From assembly GCA_038503075.1 (NCBI GenBank), contig JBCAML010000002.1:1922001-1986000 (forward strand): 64,000 nucleotides of DNA. Reading direction: 5' to 3'. Below, in pieces: positions 9,124 through 21,465 of this stretch (positions are counted from its first letter, which is position 1; each line of letters opens with the position of its first letter). This DNA is from Gyromitra esculenta (Eukaryota; Ascomycota; Pezizomycetes; Pezizales; Discinaceae). The notes under the pieces were generated by a model. It was not told the DNA's origin. It searched no databases and worked only from the letters and a program-made list of their open reading frames with translations. A program made the translations under genes and the position numbers.

Positions 9124-12100
9124 CTGCAGAATTACTCTTAAAGTCCCCATTGCCCAAAATCACGCATTTCTCGAACGAGATACTCGGGCCCTCTATACAC
9201 GATAGGTCCAAGCCCCGTGGGGGGGGCACTTGAGAAACTCTGCAGCCCCATATTTTTCTTTCCCACGCTTCAGATCCACCACCGAACAGTTGGTTAGTAA
9301 TGCAGTCTCGGGCTATGGTGCCGAAGAGAAAAAAACCGCTGTCGTAGATCCTAGCTCACCACACGAATTTGAAACCAAGGGAACTGAATTCCAACCACGT
9401 TTAGAAAAAACACGCAACATATCCACAGGAACCTCGTGGCACTTTTCGTCACTTTTCTTGCATGGTGGCATGCGGGTTATCTTGAAATCCTCTCAAATAT
9501 TACGTGCTGTGCCTCTCGCGAGCTTCATAGCACAAAATACAGCACAAAAGGGTCATGCTCACGAGCCGTACCGAAATGTATTTAGACCCAACTGCTGTAC
9601 TTGGACACATGAGATATCCTGAGTCTAATGTCGACTGAAGGGCATTACCGTATTAATCACGATTGCAGAGTATCTAAGCCCAAGTGCTCTACTACAACAG
9701 AAGCTAGAGTAGAAAACGCTCGTAGCAGGAAGTAGAAATTAAGTGTGTGGGGTAGCGGTTGCATCTGACGTTGGGCAGCCGGGTCGTGCCGCCAGAATGC
9801 CTACACGCTAACTGCAAAGCAGCTGTCGAGATCGGCGGCACTAACCGAAAGAAAGCGCTGGGCCGTAAAACGACCCGACCTCCTTTCCACAACAAGGTTT
9901 GGGTTACCGTCGCCTGTCAACGGATGCTTCTTCTCCCTGGGGCCTGTTCCCGTCCGTGTCCAGCTCTGGCGGCCTAGCCGCAACGAGCCACGCGCACCCT
10001 GCGCCTATCTTTGATCCTGAAGCTTGGCTTCACCCAACATACGCTTGGGCACCGTACCTGCAGCCACGGCTCAACCGGATATCCATTCTGTTCCTGTTCC
10101 CAGCCCTGAATCGGTGCCTGGTGTCAAATTAGGTTACCAGAGGCCCAAGCACTCGCTTAATCCCAATCGTGAGGACCATGCTGTATGCACTCCTATTCGA
10201 TAGCCGCGGGTAGCTCTAGATGGGCCAGATTGTGCTTGACAGTTGTGTCTGTGCCAGTGGGCTCCACAACACTCAATTCCTCGATACACTGAAGTAATAC
10301 AACGCACTCAGCAATCTAGAGAGTGGTAGTTCCCAAATATGTTCTTGGCAAGGAAAGGCTAGAGAAATGGGGAAATATCCCGAGTATCTGCTAGTACTCT
10401 GGCTGGCAGCCAGCGTCTGTGACTTAGGTTCAGGTTTGACCTCAAAGGGAAAACGATAACCCTTGGAAATTACAGATCAGCCCAGGGAAGTCTCATTCAT
10501 AGAATACGAAACGCAAAACCGTTACTAACCAAAAACTTTAAACCCATGCGTGGTAGTTGTTTCTAGTTGCCGTAGTTACACACGAACACGGCACTATTAC
10601 AGGACGAGCTCGTGGTGTATCCACTCTAACTGAAGACCTCGAACGCTCGATTAGAATCCAAGGAATTCAAGCATTGTCCCTTTTTGAGAAATCCAATTTT
10701 GTACCTTAAAATCCCAGCACATTGTCGATTTCACTGATCAGCCACGTGGGCACGTGGATGAAAGAGTTTGGCACGAGATTTAATATACTCGGTAATCCAT
10801 CCGGGCCCATCATCCCCATTTCTCTATATACTCTACGAAATATTTATGAAACTAGAATTGCGTATCAAGCCGCAGCTCTTATTTATTTTTTACATGAAAA
10901 GTAATTGTTATTCCATCCCCTATCTTTACTATTCTCCATTTAGCTTCTTTCTAGCTCTTTGACGGTGATGGTGATCAATAAATCCGATTGGTCTGGCCAG
11001 TGACTCCTTTTCTTCAAGCAATCCCACGATCTTCTGATCTTGGCAGGATGCTAGCTCAAACCCACAATCGATCGAGTGACGACTAATGATTCCTACCATA
11101 CAACCCACAAACGATACCCATAACCAAAAACAACATTCTCTAGTCATTCCCAACGCTCCAGCTCTGTATGCATGTAACCTCAAGCTTTGATAGCGGTGAA
11201 CGGTTAATTGGGCTGTAGTTGGCTGTGCCGTGTGATCGAGTGGCAACTTGTGGGTCTTCACTTTCAATATGGACCGACACCTACCGTATGGCTTTTTGGG
11301 CTTTTTGGTGAAGTAATGGGGGGGCGACTGTCAATGATTCACGTTTATAGCAAGCAAGAAGCATCTCATCTCCTGCGTGATGATCGTTATTGACACAACT
11401 GAATTGCCCCCATATTTCCAGTCTCGTACAGCTAACCCACAACAAACAACAAACACAGCATCTCAAAATCATACAACGGTTACTATCAGCCATCGCGTGG
11501 GGGGGGGGCCTCCCCACGTGGAAAAGGGGGTGAACCAGGTTCTGGGAGAAATCCGCGTTGACGCTGACCGGGTGGGTCTTGTTGGAACGTTTCAAACGAT
11601 CTCTCTACGGAAAAATAAATAAAATACAAACCCCCCCCGAACCCCACAACTCTTGCTTGTTATTGTTTTGTTGGTGTTCTGGACTATATACCGGGAGCTG
11701 GTGGCGGGCTCCGTTGATTGCAAATTGTCGATCGTCTCGTTTTCCGTGGCAGTTTGGGGGTGGAATTGGTAAAACGCTTGACGCATGTAGGGCGCTGGGA
11801 AAAACTCAAGGAAAAGAAAAGGAAAGAAAAGGAGAACGGAACGGCCACACCGGCAGGTACGTAGTTGTGATCCCGCTTGGGCCATCAAAAACGTTACCTC
11901 ACAACGAACACCGATTAGCTCTCTCTCATTCGCTGGAGCTGTAACAACTTGTCTTTGACCGATACCGCTTTGGTCGCTTTGGAGGCTACATGTATGGTTG
12001 CAAAATTTTAGACTAAGCGAGCAGGTAAAGAAAAATAAAAAAAATAAAAAAAGGGGGTTACTTAGTACAGACGTGCGTATACATCTTGCTTTTTTCTTTC

Positions 12101-13649
12101 TGATTTCAAGAAAGTTAGGGTTGGAATGGCTTTTTCTGGATTGAAGCGATTTAGCTTGTAGTGATAAGTGTTGCAGGATAGGAGGCTTTTGGATGGACGG
12201 AGACGCGGGCAACAACAACCTCTTTGAGCATTAATATTATGTTGTGGAAAAAGTCTGATCTGTACGCGTACGGCCAGGTTCCAGGGGAGGGGAAATAGCT
12301 ATCAAGACACGATACTGCTATTCCGTGAAGAAGTACCTACGTTAGCGATATGTACTTTGTTGGCTGTGTTGCCAGGCGGTATTGCTTTTGCTGTTTTTCC
12401 TTCCCACGTGAGCTCGTTGGCACTGATTGGTTTCTCCTCACCTCAACGAAGCCCTTATTATATATATTCACGAGTGCTTTTTATTTTATTTTTCATTGTT
12501 GCGTCAATTTCACTGAGCGTAAGACTACGTACAGTCTCACTCATGGTCATGGTACTGGGTACCTCCCCGGGTGTTTGTGTGCTCTACACGCCACAATTGC
12601 ATAGATGTAGGTACCTATTCAGTGGACTGTTTGGGAAGATTAAAGGGTCATAGTTTCCGTATCGTAGAGACGTACATAAGTACGCACAGAGTGCTAGGAC
12701 CTAGTTGGTATACAGGCCTGAACCAATTGAGCCATCAATGGCGTTTCCGGTATCTTGGGATTTTGTCAACCAAAATCGCGCATGTGTAGAAAAAAAAATA
12801 CCCACGCTAAGCTCTCTTAGAACGCACATGTATACATAACCATTGAATGAACCATGGCTGATATATGAAACGCCGTTGCAAACAGGAGAAACAAGATTGG
12901 TTTTCTTGAGCCTCTAGTTCTTGACCTTACCATGATACGTTTGCTTTGAACCATTAGCAAGCTCCACCATGTTGGTTATGACTATTAATCATCGCAAGGT
13001 TGCTCTATGATAACAAGCTATGCCGTCGGTATATATCCGGGTCCTGGCGGTTTACGAATGTATGGGAAAAAACAGCCCTAGACTGTGTCCGCGAACCGTG
13101 GGACGTAAGCATAGTGGATGATGTGATCATGATTTAAATTGTTGGGAGTGGTTAAGCTATAATCCTACGGAAAAGCTGTCAGGATGTGGTGGATGTTATC
13201 ATACCTGCGGTAATAGGGAGATCGAGTGATATTTTGAGTATATCAAGGTGCGCTCAATTGGGGGTTATTTGCTTATGGACCATTATGTGAGATCTTGCCT
13301 TGCGTATTACTAAGTATTTTCGAGCCCAATATGGAAAGCGATCTTGGGGTTTGAAAGAAACATTAGAGTCCCTCACGGGCTATGGCGGGACTCAGATATA
13401 CGTAGGAATTATGCATAATACGCAGGCGTTGCTCTATGGCTTCTTTGGGATGCCCGCTAAAAAACTTGAAATCAACCATATCCCCCGTGGGCGCCATACG
13501 CTCTGGAGGTTGGCTGTCCTAAATTCATGACCATGCACGGAAACAAAATCGTCCTGCACGATAGAAAAGCAAATAAGACTTGGCAACGATCTTGTCACCA
13601 AAATCTCTCATGCAAAACTTTAACCCAACCCACCAACAGGTACAACACG
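9124..13649. other. Long intergenic region, no convincing gene
   Basis: About 4.5 kb without a recognisable gene. The longest frame (minus, 11592-12218, 208 codons) is filled with Phe/Leu runs from pyrimidine tracts and has no domain, so I do not call it. Homopolymer runs occur near 11499-11510 (G), 11631-11638 (C) and 12030-12057 (A-rich then G). GC content is mixed, with no gross C-to-T depletion pattern. Confidence 0.5.
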
Positions 13650-14597
13650 ATGTACACAGCACACATAAAAACGAGCCTCGTGAATTCCTTCCTTAGTCTC
13701 GCTCTGGCGGACGGCTCCACCAATGAAGGTGAATCAAAGTTTGTCACAACTTCGCTAGCACTCTGTTTGGCTGACTCACTGATCCAATGTTATCTCGCAT
13801 CTCCTGAGAAGTATTCGTTGGACGCAAAGGATGCGATTTTTGATGTTCGCCATCAAGCTACCCAGTATGTCAAGTGGTGGAGAGGGGGCCATCTATCTGT
13901 TTCTGGAGAACCTGGTGCTCCTGATGGGGCTACCGAAGGGGTCTTGAGAGTTTGGGAGGAAGGTTTAAGGGGAGGTGTTTCGACTGCTGAGATTTTGGAA
14001 CAAGTTGGAGTGGAGCAATCGAAGACGTTAGGCTGTTCTACCTCAGTGTTATGGGTCTTGCCTATAGCCTTAGTATTTTGGCGCGACCGAGAAAAGGCGG
14101 TAGAGCTTGCTCGGAGTGCAACTGGCGTACTCTCACCTGCCTCTAAAACCCTAGCTGGGTGGTACGTGAAGGTAGTAGCAGCCGTGTTGTGGGAGAGTGC
14201 GGATAAAAAAAGTCTGAAGTTTGGGAAGTTCGGGCTTGGAAGGGAGTTCGAGGCGGAGTTCACGAGACTTGGATTGCAGAACATGGAAGCTGCTGAGAAT
14301 GTGCGAAAAGGGTTGAATATTTTTCTGGAGACTACTAGTTTTGGAGATGGTTTAGAGATTGCGATTTGTTCTCATCCGCAAACTTCTATGGCATATGCTG
14401 GGACTGCGGGTGCTTGGTATGGTAGTGGAGTGGAGAGTGTGAAAAGGGATAGGGTAGTAGTAGGCACTGGCCTCGTGGAGAGGGTTGCGGGATTTCTTGG
14501 AATATTGGCAAAAATCCTGGAGAAAAAGGATGAGAACGAAATGCAGAGAATCGCCTCTAACGTTCCCTTGGATGATGAGCTCGAAGGGGTGCTTTGA
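13650..14597 (+). CDS. ADP-ribosylglycohydrolase-like protein, probable pseudoenzyme
   Basis: A single exon of 315 residues from the ATG at 13650. An in-frame ATG at 13527 would add 41 unlikely residues, and the family fold starts right after MYTAHIKTSLV. The order of family landmarks is kept: a first helix, TSLALCLADSLI (usually preceded by TDD), QYVKWWRGGHLSVSGE, a central LGCSTSVLWVLPIALVF segment in place of the G-S-x-M-R-v-x-P core, and the closing AGTAGAWYGSG. The family removes ADP-ribose from proteins or nucleic acids with two Mg ions held by Asp residues. Here the TDDT site reads FVTT, and the C-terminal D-D/x-D-T site reads SHPQTSM. The acidic ligands are thus missing at both ends. 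Family membership is fairly secure. Loss of hydrolase activity is inferred. Confidence 0.75.
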   Translation: MYTAHIKTSLVNSFLSLALADGSTNEGESKFVTTSLALCLADSLIQCYLASPEKYSLDAKDAIFDVRHQATQYVKWWRGGHLSVSGEPGAPDGATEGVLRVWEEGLRGGVSTAEILEQVGVEQSKTLGCSTSVLWVLPIALVFWRDREKAVELARSATGVLSPASKTLAGWYVKVVAAVLWESADKKSLKFGKFGLGREFEAEFTRLGLQNMEAAENVRKGLNIFLETTSFGDGLEIAICSHPQTSMAYAGTAGAWYGSGVESVKRDRVVVGTGLVERVAGFLGILAKILEKKDENEMQRIASNVPLDDELEGVL

Positions 14598-15741
14598 GAA
14601 TATGGTGCTTTTGGATGCCCGATTATCTGGTATGGGGTATGACGTTTGTTTCTCTTCGAGACATCAATGCAACCACCATCATCATATCTCACTCGTATAG
14701 CGTTATTGTAGTGATGTAGAATACCGTAGCATTTGGTGAAATTCATTCCAGCGCTAGTACGTAGAACATGCATGTAATCTGTTTATACTCTACGTGTTGT
14801 AATATTGGGCGCGTAGGGAGGAATAGAAGACTCGATTGCTTGTATTGCTTAGGCTTGCTTGAGGTGGGCATACGGCCCCGTCCGAACAGCTCTTCGGGTG
14901 TCCAAGTGCCCGTGTGCTCAGGTAACTGTCTCTCAATCATTTCCGACTCCGAAGCCACACCCGTGGAGGCACCCCGTATTAGGAAGCTTCTCCAACACTA
15001 CGTTTATGATGCTGCTGGGGGCTTTTGGTGGAAAATCATGGAAAGTCGACATGTCTTATACACGTTGTACCTACTACGGTATAGCTGCTTCGCTAAATAA
15101 ACCTGCTAGTCTACTGTTAATAGGTTACTGGGTACACTCGGCTTCCTCTAAAACTAATTTGGGAGGATATGAATTGAGAAAATTTTTACGGGTCAGAGAA
15201 AGTACACAAGAGCACCTGGCAAAGATTATATCTGTGATATTTCCCACTCCCAATATAAATTGCTACTCCAACCATTACTCGTGACTAACGTCTCAAGAAA
15301 GAAAAATCAAGAAAAATCAAGAGAAAAAGCGATCCAGAACCAGAGCCAGAAAATACTAACCACCGTCTATCCATCTCCGAGGACCCCAGCCGCCAAAGAG
15401 TACATAATGAAATGGGTACATAAAATGACAAGGAAAAGAACAAGAAAAACATAATTTATTCCCTCCGTCTATAAACCCCCATGCACGCAAGAGCCAGCAG
15501 TAAGAAGACAAAAAATCAGAAAGAAAGATAACTTGACTATCATAGTTCGTCGCATCGTATTAGGTATACATATCGTACCTGAAATACGCCCTGTATGCCC
15601 AATCAAACTTCTCCCATGTTTTATAATTTTCATTTCTCATCCCAATGCACCCGCTACTGCATACCGTCTATAAGAACGCCCGTCCACTCTTCCGCTGACA
15701 TGCATTTTTACACCAACATCAACACACAAACAATAAAACCT
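14598..15741. other. Convergent intergenic region
   Basis: About 1.1 kb between two converging genes. It should hold both 3' untranslated regions. An A/G-rich stretch lies near 15295-15350. No gene was seen. Confidence 0.5.
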
Positions 15742-18700
15742 CTACTCCGCCTCATCGTCCGTATCTACCGGCTTAGGTGTCCCCTTCGGGCTGTTCAGCC
15801 ACTCCAGATATCTCAAACGTCTCCTCACCTCGCGCTCTTTCAGTTGCTTCTTGGTGAACTTCTTCTTCTTACTCTTCCTGGCTTTGAACTCCATGTCGCC
15901 ACCGTCCTCAGCATCCGAGTTCGCCGCTGAGTTAACAGCGGAACTCTGCACACTGGAAGCAACGCTGGAGCCAGGAGCAGAATCAAGCGTGGGTAAAGCG
16001 AGGAGGGAACCGTTGACTCCTTTCTTGACCATGCGGCCGGCTTCAATATGCCATTCTTCATTGGAAAGGGATGAAAGGAATTGTGCATCGTGAGAAATTA
16101 GGCAGACACCACCACGGAATTCTCTAATGGCTGTGGCGAGGGCACCGAGCGACTCGCGATCGAGATAATTGGTCGGTTCGTCGAGAATCAAGAGATGGGG
16201 TTTCGGCCACATGGCTGCAGCGATCACGACTATTATGTCCAATTTAGAAAGTGTCCGAGGGCACTGGGGAAGAGGGGAGCAAACCTTTGACTTTCTGACC
16301 ACCTGACAAACCACCAATCTCGTTATTCATCGCAATATCTGCGGGCAATCCAACATCCTCAAAATGTTTGCTGATGCTTGCGACGTCCAACTCCCTGTAG
16401 CCCATGCCCTCTCTAGCAGACTCTGCATCATCAAAATCCTGCACAAGCTTCCCGAACCCGTGCTCAATGAGCGTCTCACGGGAAATCATGTTGTTGTACT
16501 TTGGGGTAAGTCCAACCCACTTCGTTTCATACTGGAAGCTCTTCTTCCATTTCTGTCTGCCGACAAGGGCTTCAATGCGCTTCCCACCAGAACCATCGCC
16601 AAGGTTAATCGGCTTCTCAAGCATCTGCTGGTCTTCAGTGGTCAAGAGACGAGTATCCTTCATGGAAACCTCCTTATCGGCTCCGTTCGCGAAACGCCAT
16701 TGGAGGTACTGAGAAGGTGTCTTCTCGAGGTGCATCGCCACGTGGTGAAGCGACTGTTGCGCCATGTATCCGACACGTAAGTTAGGGTGCTTTTCGACTT
16801 TGCCGCGCTGTGGAATCATTTCTCCGGTCAAGATTTTGACAAGAGTTGATTTACCGGCACCATTGGGACCGATGATGGCAATGCGAGAGGAGAGAGAAAG
16901 TGAGCAGGTGACGTCGTACAGGGATGGCTTTGATGCAGTGGGGTAGGTATAGGTGACATTCGTCATTTTGATGATCGAACGTGTCGAGGATTTTACTCCT
17001 GTGAGGAGGCCAGGAGGGGGGAAGAAGAATTTTACGGAAGAGGCATCGAGTGTATAATACGCCTTTCCTTCTGGGCGGACCTTGACGAACCTTCTCACTA
17101 TCAGTACCAAGATGGCCTAGGGCTAGGGTGTGGGGGTGAACTTACTCGGAGAGATTTCCCTTATAGTACGCTAATTTTTTTTCCTCGTAATGAATAATAT
17201 CGGTACAAACCGCGTCTAAGAATTTCGAGTCATGAGAAACGATCAGACTCGTGATCTCTGTGTGTTCCTTAAGATAGTCTTGCAGCCATCTCACGTTTGT
17301 AACGTCTAAATGATTGGTAGGCTCGTCCAAAAGTAGAACCTCTGCACGCCTCAACATCGCTTTAGCAAGTGCCAACTTCATCTTCCATCCTCCGGAGAGC
17401 TGGCTAACATTCATGCCAGCTCTCTCCCCCTCGAACCCAACAGATCGGAGTGTTTCCTTAATTTCTTCGTCGGAGTGACCAGTCTCACCAGCATCTCTCA
17501 GGGCGATTTGTATGTACTCAACAATGCTCATGTCTCGTTCTTCGGTTTGCTTATGTTCGACGAAACAGGTACGGAGCTCTTCCTTCGAGGGAAAACCCTC
17601 TAGCTTACCCTCGCTGATGGAGCGCATGAGTGTAGATTTTCCAGCACCGTTGCGGCCGCAAAGACCGTAACGATGACCTTTGTAGAGCTTCAGGTTGGTA
17701 TGGGTAAGTAGCATCATACCACCGTAAGCGAGAGAGAAATCGGCATTAACGATCTCGACTTCAGTATTGCCGTCATCCTCAACAACGCCATCTCCGAACC
17801 TCTTCAGAGACTCCTCCCTGGCCCAGTGCTCAATATCAGATGAGATCCGCTTTGCCTCTTCCTCACCGTCTTCAGCAGCAATAACGTAGCGGAGATACGG
17901 TGCTGCACAGTTATGAATGCGTTTCCATTCCTGGACAACAATCGCCTCACGAATCATACCAGCAACGTACCGGCGCACACCGTCATTTTCCCAAGTCTTC
18001 TGTTCTGATGGCTTGACTTTGACGCGATCGATCAACTCCTTCTCAACTTCATCAACGCTGATGCGCTCTGGGGCGGATCCATCGACACCGACCGCACCGG
18101 TCTTCATAGCCTTCTCCATAGTTGCGTTTGCAATCTTGGCAAGACCACGGACAACGGGGAGAGACGCAGTGTCTTCGATGCGCTTTACGCCAGGCTGCAG
18201 GCGTGGAAGAAACTCACGGGCTTCAACAGGGTCATGGACAAGTTTGGTGAGGTTCTCAACAACGATGACGGTTTGACGGAGAACATCTTGAGATGTTTGG
18301 GGGGATGTGAGGGAACGTTCTAGGAGAGGAGTAAGAAGGGAAAGCACAGGGGATGTGACGATGGCAATAAAAGTTGTTTGGCTAAATTTCTCTTAGATAA
18401 AATCATAAATTATCGGCTTGAGGGGATAGACAAACCTGAGATCGTGAATAGCGCTCTGCAGCGTCTCCTTCGACGGTTCTTTCATCGTCTTGATAAGCGT
18501 TGGAATGTGCTTGCTCACATCCTCATTGCTAAGCAGCTTTGCCAGACTTGTCATAGTTTTGACAGCTGCTCTCGACACCTCCGACTTAAGATCGTGCATG
18601 CCGCTTTCAACAACTAGAATCAAACGCTCAAGTTCACGACCCATAACATTCTTGAGAAACCCATCCTTTGCAGCAGCTTTCTCCGCAACCTTTCCAATCT

Positions 18701-19202
18701 GCAACAGGGCACCAACACGCCCCTGCCACTTGGCACCAGAGCTTTTGAGGTAGGTCTGGAGAACACGGATAAGCCCCACCACGAGCGCCTCCTCCTTCAG
18801 CAAAGCAAAGATAGCATCAATAGCGTATTGAGCAGCCTCGCGAACGACAGATCCCTTATCAGCCAAGCCATCCAGGACATTGCCAAGAGTGGATTGAAGT
18901 AGAAGAATTTCGGTCATGGGCGATTTCGGTGGAAGAGATTCGTACAAAGCTCCATAGACGATCATGGCGGACTCCCGGTTGGTGCCGGATTTCTTATCGT
19001 TGGCAGCTTTGGCAAGCGAGGGGATCAGTTGGTCGAGATAGTGGTGTGCCACCCCCGGATTAGCGGTGATGGCAGAACAGAGAGCGAGCGAAGCATCAAG
19101 TGAAGCTTGCGAGGTCTTTGCGGAGAAAACGGCGGCGAGGCTGGATGGAATATCGAGGTCAAGCGAGAGGGAGGCCATCGAGGCGTCGAGGACTCCGGGC
19201 AT
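15742..19202 (-). CDS. elf1: New1/Elf1-type ABC-F ATPase (eEF3 paralogue)
   Basis: Four exons (minus): 19202-18436, 18381-17146, 17090-16285, 16229-15742, giving 1098 residues. The first 350 or so residues are HEAT-like helical repeats (LIPSLAKAANDKKSG, TLIKTMKEPSKETLQSAI). ABC domain 1 has Walker A GRNGAGKST, signature LSGGW and Walker B LLLDEPTNHLD. ABC domain 2 has GPNGAGKST, LSGGQKVK and LLILDEPTNYLD. Between Walker A and signature of domain 2 lies the chromodomain-like insertion (WKKSFQYETKWVGL) typical of eEF3 and its paralogue. The Lys-rich tail KARKSKKKKFTKKQLKEREV ends in RRLRYLEWLNSPKGTPKPVD. The family binds ribosomes. New1 assists translation termination or recycling, and fission-yeast Elf1 was linked to mRNA export. 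I favour New1/Elf1 over eEF3 from the tail. It lacks the Q/N-rich prion-like leader of budding-yeast New1. Confidence 0.9.
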
Positions 19203-19483
19203 CTGACGGTGGAATGGTATTTTGGGAAAGATGAGCGGCCCAGATAAGAGAGCTGAAAAGAGTAACTTTTGGAAAGAAAAAAAAAGTAGCCTTAGAGTAT
19301 TGATTCGGCTCAATAGAAATCTGGAAAAAACTACCTGGAAAACGAGCAAAAAGGTAGCTGGAAAAAAAGAATGCAAAAAAGATGGAGTGGAGATTTGGCG
19401 AACAAGCACCTGTGAAACTTTTGCTGACTGTCTTCCTTCGAGCTCTATCTGTGGGTTCTCGGAAGAGGGAAAACAAATTTCGC

Positions 19484-19566
19484 GACCAGGAGCCGAAAAG
19501 AGGAGGAGAAGGAGAAGGGGGAGAAGAGGGGAGGGGAGAAAAGAGAGGTAGGGGGAATAAGAGAGA
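19484..19566 (-). promoter_or_regulatory. Pyrimidine-rich promoter tract of the elf1-like gene
   Basis: On minus this segment is almost pure C/T (on plus GAGGAGAAGGAGAAGGGGGA and onward). It lies about 280-360 bp upstream of the ATG at 19202. CT-rich blocks near transcription starts are common in highly expressed fungal genes. A leader transcript with this tract is inferred. Confidence 0.45.
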
Positions 19567-20324
19567 GCGAAGAGTGGAGATGTGTTCTGAAGTGAGGCTG
19601 CAGAGAAGATAAGTGGAAGCTCCCGAAGAAAGAAAAAAAAAACCACAAGAGGGGTTTTCAACCAAGCCCTTATCGCATGGGGCTGGTCCACCCGTTGCCA
19701 GCCTGCAAAAATAGATAAGGCCAAAGCTTGGCATGCAGCCATTACAAATCCTACATCTTGACTGTTGAGCCTCAACACTCGGTTGGACGGTCAGAATATC
19801 GGATATGCGGACAAGCCTCATCGATTCTCACTCGACTGCGTGCATGATTACTGCCGTTGGAATTGGGTTAGACTAGTATAGAGTAAGATTGGACAATAAG
19901 ATATATATATCGAGCTTTTGGTGGTTTGATCCACTGACTTTAAATTGTGGCTGCAAATGCAACCTTCGTTTTTTCGCGGTCCTGGATGATAGACATAAGA
20001 TGTGAGAACATCGGGGTTGGATTAGATATTCAGGGAGAAACCTAAGAGCAGAGTAGACGAGATAGGGAAAACACAGTGAACTAAAACTTTGGGTTTATTG
20101 AGTGAGCTCGTGGAATTTTAGCCTGGGGTTACGTTTGATGTCAGTCAGAAGACACGTGGGCCTGAGGTGCTAGCTGATATATCGAGTTATCCAAGTTACT
20201 CCTTCTTACCCCTCCAGAATTCACTCCCATAATTTCTTCCGATCGACTAGACACCTCCTCACAAACTTTTAGTGCAGCATTTGCTTTAGCTATCTAAAGA
20301 CACGAGCATTTTTACTTCTCGAAA

Positions 20325-20510
20325 ATGGACCAAGCGCTAAGCCAGACCCAGGAACGGTTTCTGGAGCCTCTGGCTTTTGTTTTGCTATTTGCTTGCGCTA
20401 TTCTTATCATGCAACCGTTTCTCCTTCTCCTTAGTTGGGCTCTTCGTGGTCTGTTCATCATTCCCCAGGGCCTCCCGCGGGCAGATTATTATCTAATGGA
20501 GGTCAGTTAA
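20325..20510 (+). CDS. Small single-span membrane protein, hypothetical
   Basis: A 61-codon frame starting at an ATG in good context (CGAAAATGG). Residues about 14-47 are strongly hydrophobic (PLAFVLLFACAILIMQPFLL), enough for one or two membrane spans, with a short hydrophilic head and tail. No family is recognised. A possible but weak donor (GTCAGT) near the stop means it could be the first exon of something longer. It may equally be chance. Confidence 0.3.
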   Translation: MDQALSQTQERFLEPLAFVLLFACAILIMQPFLLLLSWALRGLFIIPQGLPRADYYLMEVS

Positions 20511-21465
20511 TGTGGGCTGAGTCTATATTATAATTGCGATCCTACGTTATTAATGGGCAACAGCTAGAAGTAGGGATGAATGGTGTTAAAGTAGGAGGAT
20601 GAATTGAAGCTATGGCTATGGTTTGGATATTTCGTATGCCGCTAATCCTTAAGGCACGACGGTGGTGTGTAGATGGGATTAGGCTGGTGTAACTACGAGT
20701 GAAGTGGATCTTCCGTGGTGGAATTTGTAGGATATTATTATTTGGGCAGCGTACTTAATCGACGGAGCTGTCAGCGCTTCTGGTATGTCTTTGCTGCATT
20801 TGCGTTCTATCAGGCATTGCCTAGGCTACAGATGAGTTGGTCGTTATTCGATTTCGGGTTGGAATATACTTGAAGCTTTTTAAGATTCAATTACTGGGTC
20901 TGACGTTACATTGACTACTAAGCAGGGAGTATCTTGGGTGCTGATTTGAAATGGGGGTTTGTATATTGAGTGATATCTTGGATGATAGAGCTCTCTGTTG
21001 CTTTTCATTGCCATAGGTTCTGGATCAGATTGCTGAATTCTAAATTGGGCTTTGTTGGTTTTAAAAACGGTACACCAGATCACGTCACTGGTCCTACCAG
21101 TCCCAATAAAAAGGCTCAACTTCCTTTGATCTTTTCAACCTCAACGCCTTGAGAAATTTAATCCTCTCGATCCATCTTGCGATAGATATTCCATCACAAT
21201 TTATATATATTAACCTGCAAAAGACTTTTGAAATACTCTCTGCTCATCTGGTAGCGGACGTGGTATATAAGCCACATCTATCACATAAGACCTTTCGATA
21301 CGAATCTGTCAGTTACCCTTTGCCAATCTATATCTCACTGATCAAGGTAATCTATCGAGCTCTATCGAGCAAGCTTGATAGGCTAATTCTGACGTTGAAA
21401 TTGTAGAAATCTGCATTCACATCACCTTCCATCATCAGTATCAAGGTAAACTATCAAGATAAACT
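20511..21465. other. Intergenic and 5' leader of ankyrin gene 1
   Basis: No gene seen. A likely leader intron spans 21347-21406 (GTAATC donor, GCTAAT branch, TTGTAG acceptor), so the transcript of the ankyrin gene at 21466 probably starts upstream of 21347. Confidence 0.4.

Noticed and set aside
11592..12218. Minus-strand frame of 208 codons
   Set aside because: Phe/Leu and Lys runs arise from pyrimidine and A tracts. No domain or splice support. It more likely lies in noncoding sequence.
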